This document shows, one piece after another, positions 53,335 through 63,009 of a DNA stretch of 64,000 nt. The stretch comes from Orenia metallireducens (GTDB taxonomy: Bacteria; Bacillota; Halanaerobiia; Halobacteroidales; Halobacteroidaceae). Positions within the stretch are counted from its first letter, which is position 1. Every line of letters starts with the position of its first letter. The notes under the pieces are model-generated. The model was not told the DNA's origin. It worked only from the letters and a program-made list of their open reading frames with translations, and did no database searches. A program made the position numbers and the translations under genes. The stretch is taken from assembly GCF_003001995.1 (NCBI RefSeq), contig NZ_PVNB01000001.1, forward strand, positions 248,001 through 312,000. Reading direction: 5' to 3'.

Positions 53335-53755
53335 TATAATATACCCTCTTTCATACTTCTATTAATACTACAATTGTCAGTATAAGTGAAGCAAAGACCG
53401 AATCTTTTTGGATCAATCTACACTCAACACTAATTGCTAATAGTATAAAAACTGGAGCTCAGTTTTTATTATAGTATATAATATTTCTAAAGATTTGTTA
53501 AGAGGGATTAGATTATAGTTACTATTACCTACTAAATTTAATTTTATTCAAAGGAAGTATAATCCCAACTATATTTATTCTAGCTCTCTTCTTAAGAATT
53601 AAGGAAACTGCTTTGACTAATCTTATATAAGGAGAATATAATTTTGATTTGCTGACCTCCTGTTGTTGGCTATAAGTTCAAAAGTAAACTCTTAATACAA
53701 CTTCACCATTGCTCCTACTAATCTCAAAAAAGCTCTTTATACCTATCATCTTAAA
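53335..53755. other. Non-coding spacer upstream of sua5
   Basis: About 420 bases with no credible gene. At 53446-53469 AAAAACTG and CAGTTTTT form a small perfect hairpin around GAGCT. A promoter for sua5 is expected here because the preceding gene ends in a terminator. I see no remnant of the spoIIR or ywlA/ywlB genes found in this position in B. subtilis. Confidence 0.5.
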
Positions 53756-53807
53756 TAAAAAAGCTGAGAAATCCTTGCCTATTGATATAGGCTAGAATTC
53801 CTCAGCT
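53756..53807 (-). terminator. Rho-independent terminator after the pectate lyase gene
   Basis: On the minus strand AGCTGAGGAATTCTAGCCTA pairs with TAGGCAAGGATTTCTCAGCT around a short loop, followed by TTTTTT. It lies about 30 bases behind the stop codon. Confidence 0.8.
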
Positions 53808-53838
53808 AAATTCATTAATAATATGCTACAATGAATAA

Positions 53839-55536
53839 TTAATCTGATTCAATTGCACCTAAATCTGGAGCTGAACCATTATATTCAATACCATCTGCTA
53901 AAACACCTACATCAATCAAATCACTACCAGACTTAAGATGTAGAAATCCATTACTAGTAGGATCAGAATCTATACCAGGTGTTAATGTGATAAAGTCCGA
54001 TTCATCTGCTGTATAATACCAATAAATATCGTCTTCTGTAAGCGCATTTGGAGCAGAGATATCTCCTACTATTCTATCATTATGCCCTCCAGCAAAAGAA
54101 ATATTATTGATAAATACATGGCTAGCACCATCACGCGTATGGAAATTATGATCACCATTATTATAAGCAGTATTATTTATAAACTTAATACTACCGGTGT
54201 TCCCATTATCTGTAAAACCATGCTTCCCATTATTAAAAGCAATGCTACGACGAACAATGTGGTTCACATAGATACCAGAACTACCGAGTTTAAAGCCATT
54301 CTTATCTCCATTTCCTGATGTATTACCATCACTCAACAATCCATTATCATGAGCAATACAATCTTCTATTGTTACTACCCCAATTGGACCTGTTGCCGAC
54401 TTAGCATATAAATCCCAACCATCATCAATATTATGATGTGATACGCATCCTCGGAATATATTACCTTCTCCAACTGTTAATTTAGGTGCAAATCCATCAG
54501 CATCTTCATGATCACTATCAGCATTATCATGGGATTCAGAGTTAAGAATCAAATTATTCGATGGCCATTCACTAATATCATCATAATTACTATTAATTCT
54601 GCTAACTTGAAGACCTGAATCTCTATTATATCTAAAAACACACTCTTCTATTATATTATTATTACCAGCAAGTAACATCCCGTTATCACCGGCATTTTGG
54701 ATAATAACACCTTTAATGTGCCAGTAATCACCAGAAAGAACAATACCACGATTAGATGAATCTTCTGCCATAGCTGAAAAATCTAGAACAGGCGTTGCAT
54801 TGTTATAAGCAACTATCTTCTTTCTAGCACCAGAGGCTCCATCATTGCCCTCTGCTATAATAACTGTCTGTGAAAGAGCGTAAGTACCATCCTCTAAATA
54901 GATAGTATTGCCTGCTTGAATTGATTCAATTGCTTCCTGTAATGTCATAGAATCATTGGGCGCAAGTAATATGTCCCCTTCTTCTAGTTCAATAGAAGCT
55001 TGGTCACCGTTACCTGCTGATGGTTGATTTCCAGTAATCTCAATCCAATCAATATTAGCTAAACCATCATCAGTTTTAGCAACTAATCGAATACTATTAT
55101 CCCCAGCCTGGAGATTTACACTTACCAAAGAAGTTGTTGACCAACTAGACCAACCCCCTGTTGCTGAAAAATCAATATCAGAAATCTGCTTACTATCATT
55201 AACTAAGACTTCAGCTGCACGGTTAGCTGAACCACCATTAGCAAATCTCCACTGAAGTTCATAACTACCAGCAGAAGGTACATTAATCACCCATTCTATA
55301 TAACTTCCAAGGTAATTTAGAGTATTGGCATAACCATTACCTGTATAACTAGAATGTTCTGATTCAATAGAACCATCGACTTCTACAAAACCAGTTTCAT
55401 TTTCTTGAATCTCTAAAGTACTTTCTGCAGCCAAAACTTTTGATGAAGTCCATCCTCCAAAAAAACTGGTTATACAAAAAACCAACAAGAAAATAGTACC
55501 AACTGATTTTAATTTTTCCCCTAAATTATTCTTCAA
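53839..55536 (-). CDS. Secreted pectate lyase, polysaccharide lyase family 9, with CBM
   Basis: The 565-residue precursor has a signal peptide (ending KVLAAE), an N-terminal carbohydrate-binding module of CBM6/35 type (about 40-170: GYANTLNYLGSYIEWVINVP, then DNSIRLVAKTDDGLANIDWI) and a right-handed beta-helix (about 190-565). The block DADGFAPKLTVGEGNIFRG and NIDDGWDLYAKSATGPIG carries the Asp cluster and Lys region of PL9 pectate lyases, which cut polygalacturonate by beta-elimination with Ca2+. The start is TTG with AAGGAGG eight bases ahead. It sits alone between conserved housekeeping genes, flanked by non-coding DNA, and looks like a local acquisition. Its mature form is probably exported beyond the outer membrane. 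Confidence 0.85.
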   Translation of the reverse strand: MKNNLGEKLKSVGTIFLLVFCITSFFGGWTSSKVLAAESTLEIQENETGFVEVDGSIESEHSSYTGNGYANTLNYLGSYIEWVINVPSAGSYELQWRFANGGSANRAAEVLVNDSKQISDIDFSATGGWSSWSTTSLVSVNLQAGDNSIRLVAKTDDGLANIDWIEITGNQPSAGNGDQASIELEEGDILLAPNDSMTLQEAIESIQAGNTIYLEDGTYALSQTVIIAEGNDGASGARKKIVAYNNATPVLDFSAMAEDSSNRGIVLSGDYWHIKGVIIQNAGDNGMLLAGNNNIIEECVFRYNRDSGLQVSRINSNYDDISEWPSNNLILNSESHDNADSDHEDADGFAPKLTVGEGNIFRGCVSHHNIDDGWDLYAKSATGPIGVVTIEDCIAHDNGLLSDGNTSGNGDKNGFKLGSSGIYVNHIVRRSIAFNNGKHGFTDNGNTGSIKFINNTAYNNGDHNFHTRDGASHVFINNISFAGGHNDRIVGDISAPNALTEDDIYWYYTADESDFITLTPGIDSDPTSNGFLHLKSGSDLIDVGVLADGIEYNGSAPDLGAIESD

Positions 55537-55615
55537 AATAATTTCCTCCTTAATATATTTATAAGCCTTATTCCACTATGTCTTTCGCTTTACCTAGAGC
55601 CTCTAATTTAATTAT

Positions 55616-55642
55616 CAACAATCAATTTAATCACCTCCTTAT
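55616..55642 (-). other. Orphan ribosome site with five-codon minicistron
   Basis: On the minus strand AAGGAGGTGATTAAA is followed by TTG ATT GTT GAT AAT TAA. It is an excellent ribosome site leading into five codons and a stop, about 85 bases ahead of the pectate lyase start. It may be a leader peptide, a relic of a lost gene or chance. Confidence 0.3.
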
Positions 55643-55718
55643 AAAAATTTATATCTCTTATAACACATGTAAATATTTGACTTTTGTGAAAATTATAATT
55701 ATTGAACCGAACTACTTT

Positions 55719-55732
55719 GGAAATCGTTTTCC
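55719..55732. promoter_or_regulatory. LacI-family-type operator upstream of the pectate lyase gene
   Basis: GGAAATCGTTTTCC is a near-perfect palindrome with one mismatch and a central CG, the form bound by LacI-family regulators such as CcpA or pectin/uronate repressors. It lies about 190 bases ahead of the gene. Which regulator binds cannot be read. Confidence 0.55.
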
Positions 55733-56107
55733 TAAGTCTCTAATAGATATAACATTAAATAAAAAACTAATATACTCAATTATTATATTAGAATAATAGG
55801 TCACTATTAGGTATTTCCGGTGGTTTTTTCGAAAAAATACCCTTGAATAAGGATAAATTTGAAAGTTTATAGTTTAAAATATAGATATTATATTCCATAT
55901 ATTAAGCAAGACAGTATAAATCAAAAGTTTACTTCAATCTTTACTATAAATAACAGAATAATTATTGACTATATTACTATAAATTGATTTTATTTTCTTT
56001 TATTACTTTTTTTGTTATCTAAGTATTTTATTTCTTCACGCCTGAATATTATCCTTCTTTTTATATTGAATAGATTAAATTAATTTAAAATTTGTAGTCT
56101 TAAGGAT

Positions 56108-56138
56108 AAAAAAAGTAGACCTCAAAATTGAGATCTAC
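56108..56138 (-). terminator. Rho-independent terminator after prmC
   Basis: On the minus strand GTAGATCTCAA and TTGAGGTCTAC form a stem with a very short loop, followed by seven T. The stem begins inside the prmC stop region. Confidence 0.88.
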
Positions 56139-56992
56139 TCCTTAGTAGCTAAAACCACTCTCTCGATTCCAGCATAATCTTTAATTATCTTTATATTATC
56201 AAAGTTATTATTCTCTAATAAAGATGCTACATCATCAGCTTGATTAATCCCTATTTCAAAAGCAATCAATCCACCTGTATTCAACTTAGTTAATGATTGA
56301 TTAATAATCTCTCGATAAAAATCTAATCCATCCTGCCCACCATCTAGAGCTGTTATTGGTTCATTTTTGACTTCCCTCTGTAAATCCTTTATATCAGACG
56401 TAGGGATATAGGGTGGGTTAGAGACTATAATATCTACCATTTCACTAACAGGTTCTAATAAACTACCTAATCTAAAATCTATCTTATCTAAGAGTTCATA
56501 ATTATCAGCATTCTCTTTAGCCACATCTAAAGCATCAGCAGATATATCAACCGCTATCGCTTCTATCTCTTTTTCTGCTAGCTTAGTCAAACTAACTATA
56601 ATTGCTCCACTTCCTGTTCCTACATCAACAACCTTAACTCTATCTAAGCCTACAGCTTTAATCTTATCTAAAATAACCTCCACCAAATGCTCTGTCTCTG
56701 GTCGTGGAATCAAGGTAGCCTCAGTAACCTTAAAATTTAAAGACATAAACTCTTGCTTAGCAATAATATAAGCAACAGGGGTACCTTTACTACGCGCAAT
56801 TACAAACTGACGATATTTATCTACTTCCCCTTTAGTCAAAGGCTTATCAAAATTGACATAGAGATTTATTCTCTCCATATCCAATACCTCTGATAATAAA
56901 ATCTCAGCATCTAAACGAGCACTAGCAATTTCATAATTTTGAAAATGTTTAACAGTTCTATCAAGTATCTCCTTAACCGTTAGAAGTTCCAA
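56135..56992 (-). CDS. prmC: Release factor glutamine methyltransferase PrmC
   Basis: PrmC methylates the Gln of the GGQ motif in release factors. The 285-residue protein has an N-terminal helical domain and a SAM-binding Rossmann domain with VVDVGTGSGAIIVSL and the catalytic NPPYIPTSDI motif. It starts one base behind the prfA stop, and the two functions belong together. Its end is marked by a strong terminator, so prfA-prmC closes a transcription unit. Confidence 0.96.
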   Translation of the reverse strand: MELLTVKEILDRTVKHFQNYEIASARLDAEILLSEVLDMERINLYVNFDKPLTKGEVDKYRQFVIARSKGTPVAYIIAKQEFMSLNFKVTEATLIPRPETEHLVEVILDKIKAVGLDRVKVVDVGTGSGAIIVSLTKLAEKEIEAIAVDISADALDVAKENADNYELLDKIDFRLGSLLEPVSEMVDIIVSNPPYIPTSDIKDLQREVKNEPITALDGGQDGLDFYREIINQSLTKLNTGGLIAFEIGINQADDVASLLENNNFDNIKIIKDYAGIERVVLATKE

Positions 56993-56993
56993 C

Positions 56994-58070
56994 TTAGTCC
57001 ACCAGCTTCAATTTCTCTATTTGGTCTGCTGTAGTTAAGGCTTCAATTACCTCATTTAAATCACCATCTAGGATAGCATCTAATTGATGCATTGTTAGAT
57101 TAATTCGATGATCAGTCACCCTTCCTTGTGGGAAGTTGTATGTTCTAATTCTTTCACTTCTATCACCAGTACCGACTTGGCTCTTTCTTGCTTCAGCAAC
57201 TTCAGCTTGTTGCTCTGCTTCTATCTTTTCCTGCAACCTTGCTCTAAGAATTCTCATTGCCTTATCTCTATTCTTATGTTGAGATTTTTCATCTTGACAG
57301 GATACTACTAACCCCGTAGGTAAATGGGTAATTCTAACAGCAGAGTCGGTAGTATTAACACTCTGACCACCTGGACCACTAGAGCGATAAGTATCAATCT
57401 TTAGGTCATTGGCATTGATCTCAATATCAACTTCTTCTGCTTCAGGCAATACCGCAACTGTAGAAGTTGATGTATGGATACGACCACTAGACTCTGTATT
57501 AGGTACTCTTTGTACTCTGTGAACTCCACTCTCATACTTTAAACGGCTATAAGCTCCCTTACCTTCAATCATAAATACAATCTCTTTATAGCCTCCCATT
57601 TCAGAGGGACTAGAGCTCATTACTTCAGTCTTCCAGCCTGCCCTCTCAGCATAACGGCTATACATTCTGTATAAGTCACCAGCAAAGATATTTGCCTCAT
57701 CACCACCAGCACCACCACGTATCTCAACAATAACGTTCTTATCATCATTAGGATCTTTAGGAATTAACATTAATGGTAATTTTTCTTCTAATTTTTCCAT
57801 CTTTGGCTGTGCTTCATCTAACTGCATCTTAGCCAATTCAATCATCTCTTCATCATCAGCAATCTCTAAAACCTCTTCTGCCTCTTCTACATTTTCCTCT
57901 AACTCTTTATATTCCTTATATTTTCCAACTATATCTCTTAAATCAGCATATTCCATAGATAACTTCTGGAACTTTTCTTGGTCATTAATAACCTCTGGAT
58001 CGCTTAATAACTTTTCTATCTCTTTATAACGCTTCACAACACCTTCTAATTTGTCAATCCAATTCTTCAT
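56994..58070 (-). CDS. prfA: Peptide chain release factor 1
   Basis: RF1 reads UAA and UAG and triggers peptide release. The 358-residue protein has a helical domain 1, the codon-recognition domain and the catalytic [17 protein letters not shown] loop with GGQ (around residue 235). It also has the conserved [19 protein letters not shown] segment. AGGAGG lies ahead of the ATG. It is followed directly by prmC, which modifies it. Confidence 0.97.
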   Translation of the reverse strand: MKNWIDKLEGVVKRYKEIEKLLSDPEVINDQEKFQKLSMEYADLRDIVGKYKEYKELEENVEEAEEVLEIADDEEMIELAKMQLDEAQPKMEKLEEKLPLMLIPKDPNDDKNVIVEIRGGAGGDEANIFAGDLYRMYSRYAERAGWKTEVMSSSPSEMGGYKEIVFMIEGKGAYSRLKYESGVHRVQRVPNTESSGRIHTSTSTVAVLPEAEEVDIEINANDLKIDTYRSSGPGGQSVNTTDSAVRITHLPTGLVVSCQDEKSQHKNRDKAMRILRARLQEKIEAEQQAEVAEARKSQVGTGDRSERIRTYNFPQGRVTDHRINLTMHQLDAILDGDLNEVIEALTTADQIEKLKLVD

Positions 58071-58155
58071 TAATAAACCTCCTCAATACATTTCCACAAT
58101 AATTCTATCTTATTATACCACAAATCTTATCGAAGTGAAGTAGAACAATAGATAG

Positions 58156-58252
58156 ATATTAAGACACTTTAGTAATGAGTGACGAGTGACGGGTAACGAG
58201 TAAAAATCTCCTCTCGTCACTTGTTACTCATCACTCATTACTGTCTTAATAT
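58156..58252 (+). repeat. Long inverted repeat, family R1, best-preserved copy
   Basis: ATATTAAGACACTTTAGTAA followed by TGAGTGACGAGTGACGGG is opposed by CTCGTCACTTGTTACTCATC and ACTCATTACTGTCTTAATAT, giving a hairpin of about 40 base pairs with few mismatches. The outer ends (ATATTAAGACA and TGTCTTAATAT) are exact inverted repeats. The right end is shared with 13208-13300. It has the shape of a small non-autonomous element and no coding potential. Confidence 0.7.
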
Positions 58253-58304
58253 TCCCCTATTCTAATACTTCCTAAAATATCTTCTTTTATCGCAAAACTT
58301 AAGT

Positions 58305-59177
58305 CTAAACCACTTCCCGTTCTTCCTCTAATACTGTCTCTAAAGATTTAATAGCTACTTCTAACTGCTCTAAAGATGGTTCCTTAGTAGTTAATTTTTG
58401 TAGATATAGACCAGGTAGAGCTACTAATTTAAATAATCTATTTACCTTCTTCTTTCCTGCCTGTTTAATCAATTCATAAGAGAGACCAGCCACAACTGGT
58501 AATAAAGCAATATGAATTAAAATTCTATTGACTAAAGTCGGTTTTCCAAAAAATGAGAACAATAGTACACTCATCATCATTACAATTAGTAAGAAGTTAG
58601 TTCCACATCTTGGATGAAGAGTAGAGAATTTTTGGGCATTCTCTGGTGTTAAAGGCAACTTGGATTCATAATTATGGATGACTTTATGCTCTGCTCCATG
58701 ATATTGAAAGACCCTCTTAATATCCTCTAACCTAGATATAGCTACTATATATATCAAAAAGAAAGAAATCTTAATAATACCTTCACTTAAATTCAATAAT
58801 AAAACCGAAGTAATATTATTCTCTAAAAAAGATACCAATAGTGCCGGTAATGCCACAAAAAGTCCTATTGCCAGACCAAAAGAAACCCCCATAGAACTTA
58901 TTAATTCCCAAAATGTTAACTCTTCTTCCTCTTCACTGAACTGATTTGCAGAAAAGGTTAAAGCCTGTAGACCTAAAATTAATGATTGGAATAAGGCTAC
59001 TACCCCTCTAATGATAGGCCATTTTAAAAATTTAAATTTATCACTTAGTACTTTCAGCTTTCTTCTATCTAAGACTATCTGTCCATCTTCTTTACGGACT
59101 GCTATAGCTACATGGCTTTTACCTCTCATCATAACACCTTCAATAACAGCCTGACCACCATATTGAGTTTTAGACAT
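58305..59177 (-). CDS. DUF1385 membrane protein (YqhQ family)
   Basis: This 290-residue membrane protein begins MSKTQYGGQAVIEGVMMRG, the DUF1385 signature. It has about four membrane helices and the conserved FQYHGAEHKVIHNYE and LHPRCGTNFLLIVMMMSVLL blocks, with His, Glu and Cys residues that could bind a metal. The family is common in Firmicutes and Thermotogae, usually next to rpmE and prfA as here. Its role is not established. A C-terminal charged tail (LEQLEVAIKSLETVLEEERE) is likely helical. Confidence 0.8.
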   Translation of the reverse strand: MSKTQYGGQAVIEGVMMRGKSHVAIAVRKEDGQIVLDRRKLKVLSDKFKFLKWPIIRGVVALFQSLILGLQALTFSANQFSEEEEELTFWELISSMGVSFGLAIGLFVALPALLVSFLENNITSVLLLNLSEGIIKISFFLIYIVAISRLEDIKRVFQYHGAEHKVIHNYESKLPLTPENAQKFSTLHPRCGTNFLLIVMMMSVLLFSFFGKPTLVNRILIHIALLPVVAGLSYELIKQAGKKKVNRLFKLVALPGLYLQKLTTKEPSLEQLEVAIKSLETVLEEEREVV

Positions 59178-59399
59178 CTATTTCCCCCCTATACTGAATT
59201 TTTTATCTTCTAAATATAATTCTATCACTTTATTACATGATTTAAAAGTTAGAATAAATAAGGGATTATAATTATTAGTCAACTATATAAACTATGCTTA
59301 TGGCTAATTAGCAGATTCTCAACAAAGGGTACAGTAAATATGAACTAAGAACTCACTTTACATTTATCACTCCATATAAACTAATTACATTGAATATAA

Positions 59400-59430
59400 A
59401 AAATAGCAGAGCATTTAGCCCTGCTACCTT
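59400..59430 (-). terminator. Rho-independent terminator after rpmE
   Basis: On the minus strand GTAGCAGGGC and GCTCTGCTAT form a stem around TAAAT, followed by TTTTT. It lies just behind the rpmE stop codon. Confidence 0.85.
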
Positions 59431-59432
59431 TA

Positions 59433-59636
59433 TTATTCGCCAATTCCATATTTCTCTTTGAATCTTGCGATTCTTCCACCTTTAGCAGATGTCTTCTGCT
59501 TACCTGTATAGAATGGATGACAGTTGGAACAAATCTCCACCTTCATGTCACCTGTTGTAGTTTTAGTTTCAAAAACTTCCCCACAAGCACATGTTATAGT
59601 TGCATCTGTATATTCTGGATGGATTTCTTTTTTCAT
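59433..59636 (-). CDS. rpmE: 50S ribosomal protein L31, zinc-binding form
   Basis: The 67-residue protein starts MKKEIHPEYTDATITCACGE and has the zinc ribbon CxC...CxxC (TCAC and ICSNC), the form used under zinc-replete conditions. The conserved HPFYTGKQKTSAKGGRIARF segment follows. I chose the ATG at 59636 because AGAGGTGA lies seven bases ahead and the length is then normal; the ORF start at 59681 adds 15 unlikely residues. The B. subtilis rho-rpmE order is kept apart from one inserted peptidase gene. Confidence 0.96.
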   Translation of the reverse strand: MKKEIHPEYTDATITCACGEVFETKTTTGDMKVEICSNCHPFYTGKQKTSAKGGRIARFKEKYGIGE

Positions 59637-59726
59637 TTTGCTCACCTCTTTCCTTTGCCATCTTAATAAGTACTCGGTCAATATTTCAACTTTTACATTA
59701 TAACATAGTTAAAAAACTATTGCAAC

Positions 59727-60578
59727 CTAATCTAAATAAGTCAATGGATTTATAGCTTTATCTTTGATTCTAATTTCAAAGTGTAAATGAGGTCCTGTAC
59801 TACGACCAGTACTACCAGAATAAGCAATTATCTGCCCTTGATAAACTTTCTCTCCTGCTCTTACTAATAATCTAGAATTATGAGCATAACGGGTGGAAAT
59901 TCCATTACCATGGTCAATATAGATTGCTTTACCATATCCTGAAAGATATCTACTTTGTGTGACCACTCCACTTTTAGCAGCTCTAACTAAAGACCCCCTT
60001 GGAGCAGCAATGTCTATACCCTTATGCATTCTTCCCCACCGTCTACCAAAGGGAGAAGTAATTCTTCTATATTTTGTTGGCCAGATAAATCCTAATCTCT
60101 TATTGGTACTACTTTCCTTTGAGTAATAGGCCCCTTTAGCAGAATAACCCTTATCTCTAGACTTGTCAATTGGGACAATTAATAAATCGCCAACTTTAAT
60201 CAAATTAGGATGTTTGAGATTATTGGCTTTAACCAACTCATAGCTACTAGTATTATGTGCCTGGGCAATACTCCAAATTGTCTCTCCTGCTTTTATCCTA
60301 TGAATGATAACGTTACCACGGGGGACTTTTAATTTCTGTCCAACTACAATCATATTTTTATTAGCAAGATCAGGATTAAGATTTAGAAGAAGAGATAAAT
60401 CAACATTAAACTTCTTACTTATCTTCCAAAGCGTATCTCCTACCTTTACCTTGTATCTAAAAAAAGTTAATTGCTTATTGACCCTGTCAGAATTTAAGTC
60501 TAAGTTCGTCCTTGCTTCAACATCTGGTAGTGGTGCTATCAGCAAAAATAGGCTGATAACAATTAAAATTTTCTTCAT
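59727..60578 (-). CDS. Secreted LysM and M23 metalloendopeptidase
   Basis: The 283-residue precursor has a signal peptide (ending PDVEA), two LysM peptidoglycan-binding domains (about 44-90: YKVKVGDTLWKISKKFNV; about 92-137: HRIKAGETIWSIAQAHNT) and a C-terminal M23 domain (about 170-283). The zinc site is complete: MHKGIDIAAP gives HxGxD and PHLHFEI gives HxH. It should cut peptidoglycan cross-links in the periplasm. AGAGGTG precedes the ATG. It lies between rho and rpmE. Unlike the SpoIIQ-like protein at 34 kb, its active site is intact. Confidence 0.92.
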   Translation of the reverse strand: MKKILIVISLFLLIAPLPDVEARTNLDLNSDRVNKQLTFFRYKVKVGDTLWKISKKFNVDLSLLLNLNPDLANKNMIVVGQKLKVPRGNVIIHRIKAGETIWSIAQAHNTSSYELVKANNLKHPNLIKVGDLLIVPIDKSRDKGYSAKGAYYSKESSTNKRLGFIWPTKYRRITSPFGRRWGRMHKGIDIAAPRGSLVRAAKSGVVTQSRYLSGYGKAIYIDHGNGISTRYAHNSRLLVRAGEKVYQGQIIAYSGSTGRSTGPHLHFEIRIKDKAINPLTYLD

Positions 60579-60645
60579 TTTTTCACCTCTAAAATTATCT
60601 CAAGTAGCTATAATTTAGAACTACAAGTTATCACAAATCTAAGAT

Positions 60646-61890
60646 TTAAAATATCTTCTGTAGAGACTTTAACATTGCCTTATTATTTTTACTTGCTTTT
60701 AATTGTTTGATGAAGGAATCAATAATCTCAGTCGGATTATTATTCATATTCCGTCTTATCTTCCACATTGTATCAAGTTCTGCCTCTGATAATAATAGCT
60801 CTTCCTTTCTAGTACCCGAAAGATTAACATCGATTGCAGGAAATAACCTCTTCTGTGCTAAATTACGACTTAAATGTAGCTCCATATTTCCTGTACCTTT
60901 AAATTCTTCATAAATCACATCATCCATTCTACTTCCTGTCTCTACTAAGGCAGTAGCCAAGATAGTTAAACTTCCACCCTCTTCAATATTTCTAGCTGCT
61001 CCAAAGAACCTTTTGGGTTTATGAAGTGCTGTTGGGTCTAATCCTCCTGATAAAGTACGACCACTTGATGGAATAGTTACATTGTAAGCTCTAGCCAGCC
61101 TAGTTATACTATCTAATAAAATAATAACATTCTGCTTCTGTTCTACTAATCTTTTAGCTTTCTCTAAGACAAGTTCTGATACATTAATATGATTTTGCGG
61201 TGGTTCATCAAAAGTAGAGCAGATTACCTCTGCATCAACAGAACGGCGCATATCAGTGACCTCTTCAGGTCGTTCATCGATTAATAGAATCATCAGTTTC
61301 GATTCTGGAAAGTTAGTAGTAATACTATTAGCTATCTTTTTTAATAATACAGTCTTACCTGCTTTTGGTGGAGCAACAATCAATCCCCGTTGTCCCATTC
61401 CAATTGGAGCTATTAAATCTATTAAACGACTAGAAATCTCACTAGAATCATGCTCTAGAGTTATTCTCTTTTGTGGATATAAAGGGGTTAAATCTTCAAA
61501 ATGGGGTCGTTGTTGAGCTAATTCAGGATTTTGATAATTAACAGCCTCTATTCTAAGTAAAGCAAAATAACGCTCATTCTCTTTAGGCTGTCGCACTTGT
61601 CCAGAGACTACGTCTCCATTTCTTAAATCAAAACGCCGTATTTGAGAAGCTGATATGTAGATATCATCGGTACTAGGAACATACTTAGATGGTCTTAAAA
61701 ATCCATATCCATCAGGAAGTATCTCTAATACCCCTTCAGCAAAGATTAAACCTCCCTTCTCAGTTTCAGACTTCAATATTTCAAAAATTAATTCTTTTTT
61801 CTTTAATCTAGTGTAACCTGTGATTCCTAAAGTTTTTGCAATTTCATATAATTCTGTTATAGTCTTCCCTTCCAACTCAGTAATATTCAT
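60646..61890 (-). CDS. rho: Transcription termination factor Rho
   Basis: Rho is a hexameric RNA helicase that ends transcription. The 414-residue protein has an N-terminal helical Rho_N region ([20 protein letters not shown]), an RNA-binding cold-shock-like domain ([14 protein letters not shown]) and the ATPase domain with Walker [18 protein letters not shown]. Walker [17 protein letters not shown] and [20 protein letters not shown] follow. No large N-terminal insertion is present. It lies between a CaCA exchanger gene and the LysM/M23 gene; glpX-rho is also the B. subtilis order. Confidence 0.97.
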   Translation of the reverse strand: MNITELEGKTITELYEIAKTLGITGYTRLKKKELIFEILKSETEKGGLIFAEGVLEILPDGYGFLRPSKYVPSTDDIYISASQIRRFDLRNGDVVSGQVRQPKENERYFALLRIEAVNYQNPELAQQRPHFEDLTPLYPQKRITLEHDSSEISSRLIDLIAPIGMGQRGLIVAPPKAGKTVLLKKIANSITTNFPESKLMILLIDERPEEVTDMRRSVDAEVICSTFDEPPQNHINVSELVLEKAKRLVEQKQNVIILLDSITRLARAYNVTIPSSGRTLSGGLDPTALHKPKRFFGAARNIEEGGSLTILATALVETGSRMDDVIYEEFKGTGNMELHLSRNLAQKRLFPAIDVNLSGTRKEELLLSEAELDTMWKIRRNMNNNPTEIIDSFIKQLKASKNNKAMLKSLQKIF

Positions 61891-61907
61891 TAAGAATAAC
61901 TCCCTCT

Positions 61908-62918
61908 CTAAAAATTAATTCCCAATTTAAAAAGCAAATATACTCCAAAAAGATAAACTCCTGTTATTGCAATAGAGTCCCAACCTACCGTTAAGAAAGT
62001 CTTTTTGGAACGATAAAAGAGACCAATTACTGCAATTCCACTCAATATTAGCCCTAAAGTAGCTGTTATAGTATGGTTTAAAGATACCACAGACAATATA
62101 GAGCCTTCCTTATAAAATATATCTGCTACTAAAATGATTACCATATTAAATATATTACTTCCAAAAACATTTCCTACAGCAATATCATAAGCATTGATTC
62201 TAATTGCTGATATAGAAGCAACTACTTCAGGCAATGAAGTTGCTGCTGCAACTAAAATACTACCCATAAAGGTTGCATCAAGTCCACTTATCTTAGCAAT
62301 TTTATCTGCTGAGGATGATAGATATATACCAGAAATTATTATAAATATAGCGGCAACAGCAAAACCTATTATCGCCTTCTTCAATGATGTACCATCTTCT
62401 ATTAACTCTTCTTCAAGCTCATCCTCTAACCTATTCTTCTTCTCATAACGGAATATTAAACGTGCTCCAATTATATAAGTCAAAAAAATTACAATAGCAC
62501 CTAAACCTACTCCAAATAACTCTACATGAAAATCACTTAATTTATTAACTAAGATAAACAAAGTAGCAAATCCAGCTAATAACATTCCTAATAATGCAGA
62601 TAAGATATGTTTAGAATGAACCCTAAGCATAAATGGGCCTGCCCCATGTATTAAATCTACTAAAGCCAGAATCATTAGATTAAAGGTATTACTTCCAAAA
62701 ACATTTCCTATTGCAATATCAGGAGCACCTATAAAAGATGCCGTACCACTACTAACCACCTCAGGCAAAGATGTGGCACCTGCTACTAAAATACTTCCTA
62801 CTAAAGCTTGCCCTAATCCTGTTTTATCAGCAATAACATCACCATAATCTGATAATTTAGTTCCAGCAATTATTATGACTGTTGCTGATATTAAAAAGAT
62901 AATCCATAATTCTAACAA
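61908..62918 (-). CDS. CaCA-family Na+/Ca2+ exchanger-like protein
   Basis: This 336-residue membrane protein has about ten helices in two inverted repeats. Each carries an alpha motif: [11 protein letters not shown] with [14 protein letters not shown] in the first half and [14 protein letters not shown] with [14 protein letters not shown] in the second. These Glu and Asn/Asp residues form the ion sites of NCX-type exchangers. A charged cytoplasmic stretch ([16 protein letters not shown]) links the halves. In a high-salt organism it may use the Na+ gradient to export Ca2+; the actual ion is not determined by sequence. It lies between glpX and rho. Confidence 0.85.
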   Translation of the reverse strand: MLELWIIFLISATVIIIAGTKLSDYGDVIADKTGLGQALVGSILVAGATSLPEVVSSGTASFIGAPDIAIGNVFGSNTFNLMILALVDLIHGAGPFMLRVHSKHILSALLGMLLAGFATLFILVNKLSDFHVELFGVGLGAIVIFLTYIIGARLIFRYEKKNRLEDELEEELIEDGTSLKKAIIGFAVAAIFIIISGIYLSSSADKIAKISGLDATFMGSILVAAATSLPEVVASISAIRINAYDIAVGNVFGSNIFNMVIILVADIFYKEGSILSVVSLNHTITATLGLILSGIAVIGLFYRSKKTFLTVGWDSIAITGVYLFGVYLLFKLGINF

Positions 62919-63009
62919 CTCTACTCCTCCTATTTGTCAATAAGTTACTGTTTTTCATTATCTAAGAAATTCACCATTAATTATATCATTTTATCTATCA
63001 ATCAGTCAA

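Larger units (their letters stand above)
55537..56107. other. Non-coding regulatory region upstream of the pectate lyase gene
   Basis: About 570 bases with no convincing gene. It contains the LacI-type operator at 55719-55732, TATAAT-like boxes near 55690-55700 and an orphan ribosome site at 55630-55640. The distal half is very AT-rich with nothing recognisable. Confidence 0.5.

Noticed and set aside
53446-53469. Terminator of a lost gene upstream of sua5
   Set aside because: The stem is perfect but the lyase gene already has its own terminator, and no gene remnant is found before this hairpin. It is left as a structural note only.
55555-55645. A riboswitch (for example c-di-GMP type) in the pectate lyase leader
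   Set aside because: The leader has a few paired words, but none of the conserved blocks of riboswitch classes I know.
58156-58252. A CRISPR array or tandem repeat
   Set aside because: The repeated words form one large hairpin, not regularly spaced direct repeats with unique spacers, and no cas genes are present.
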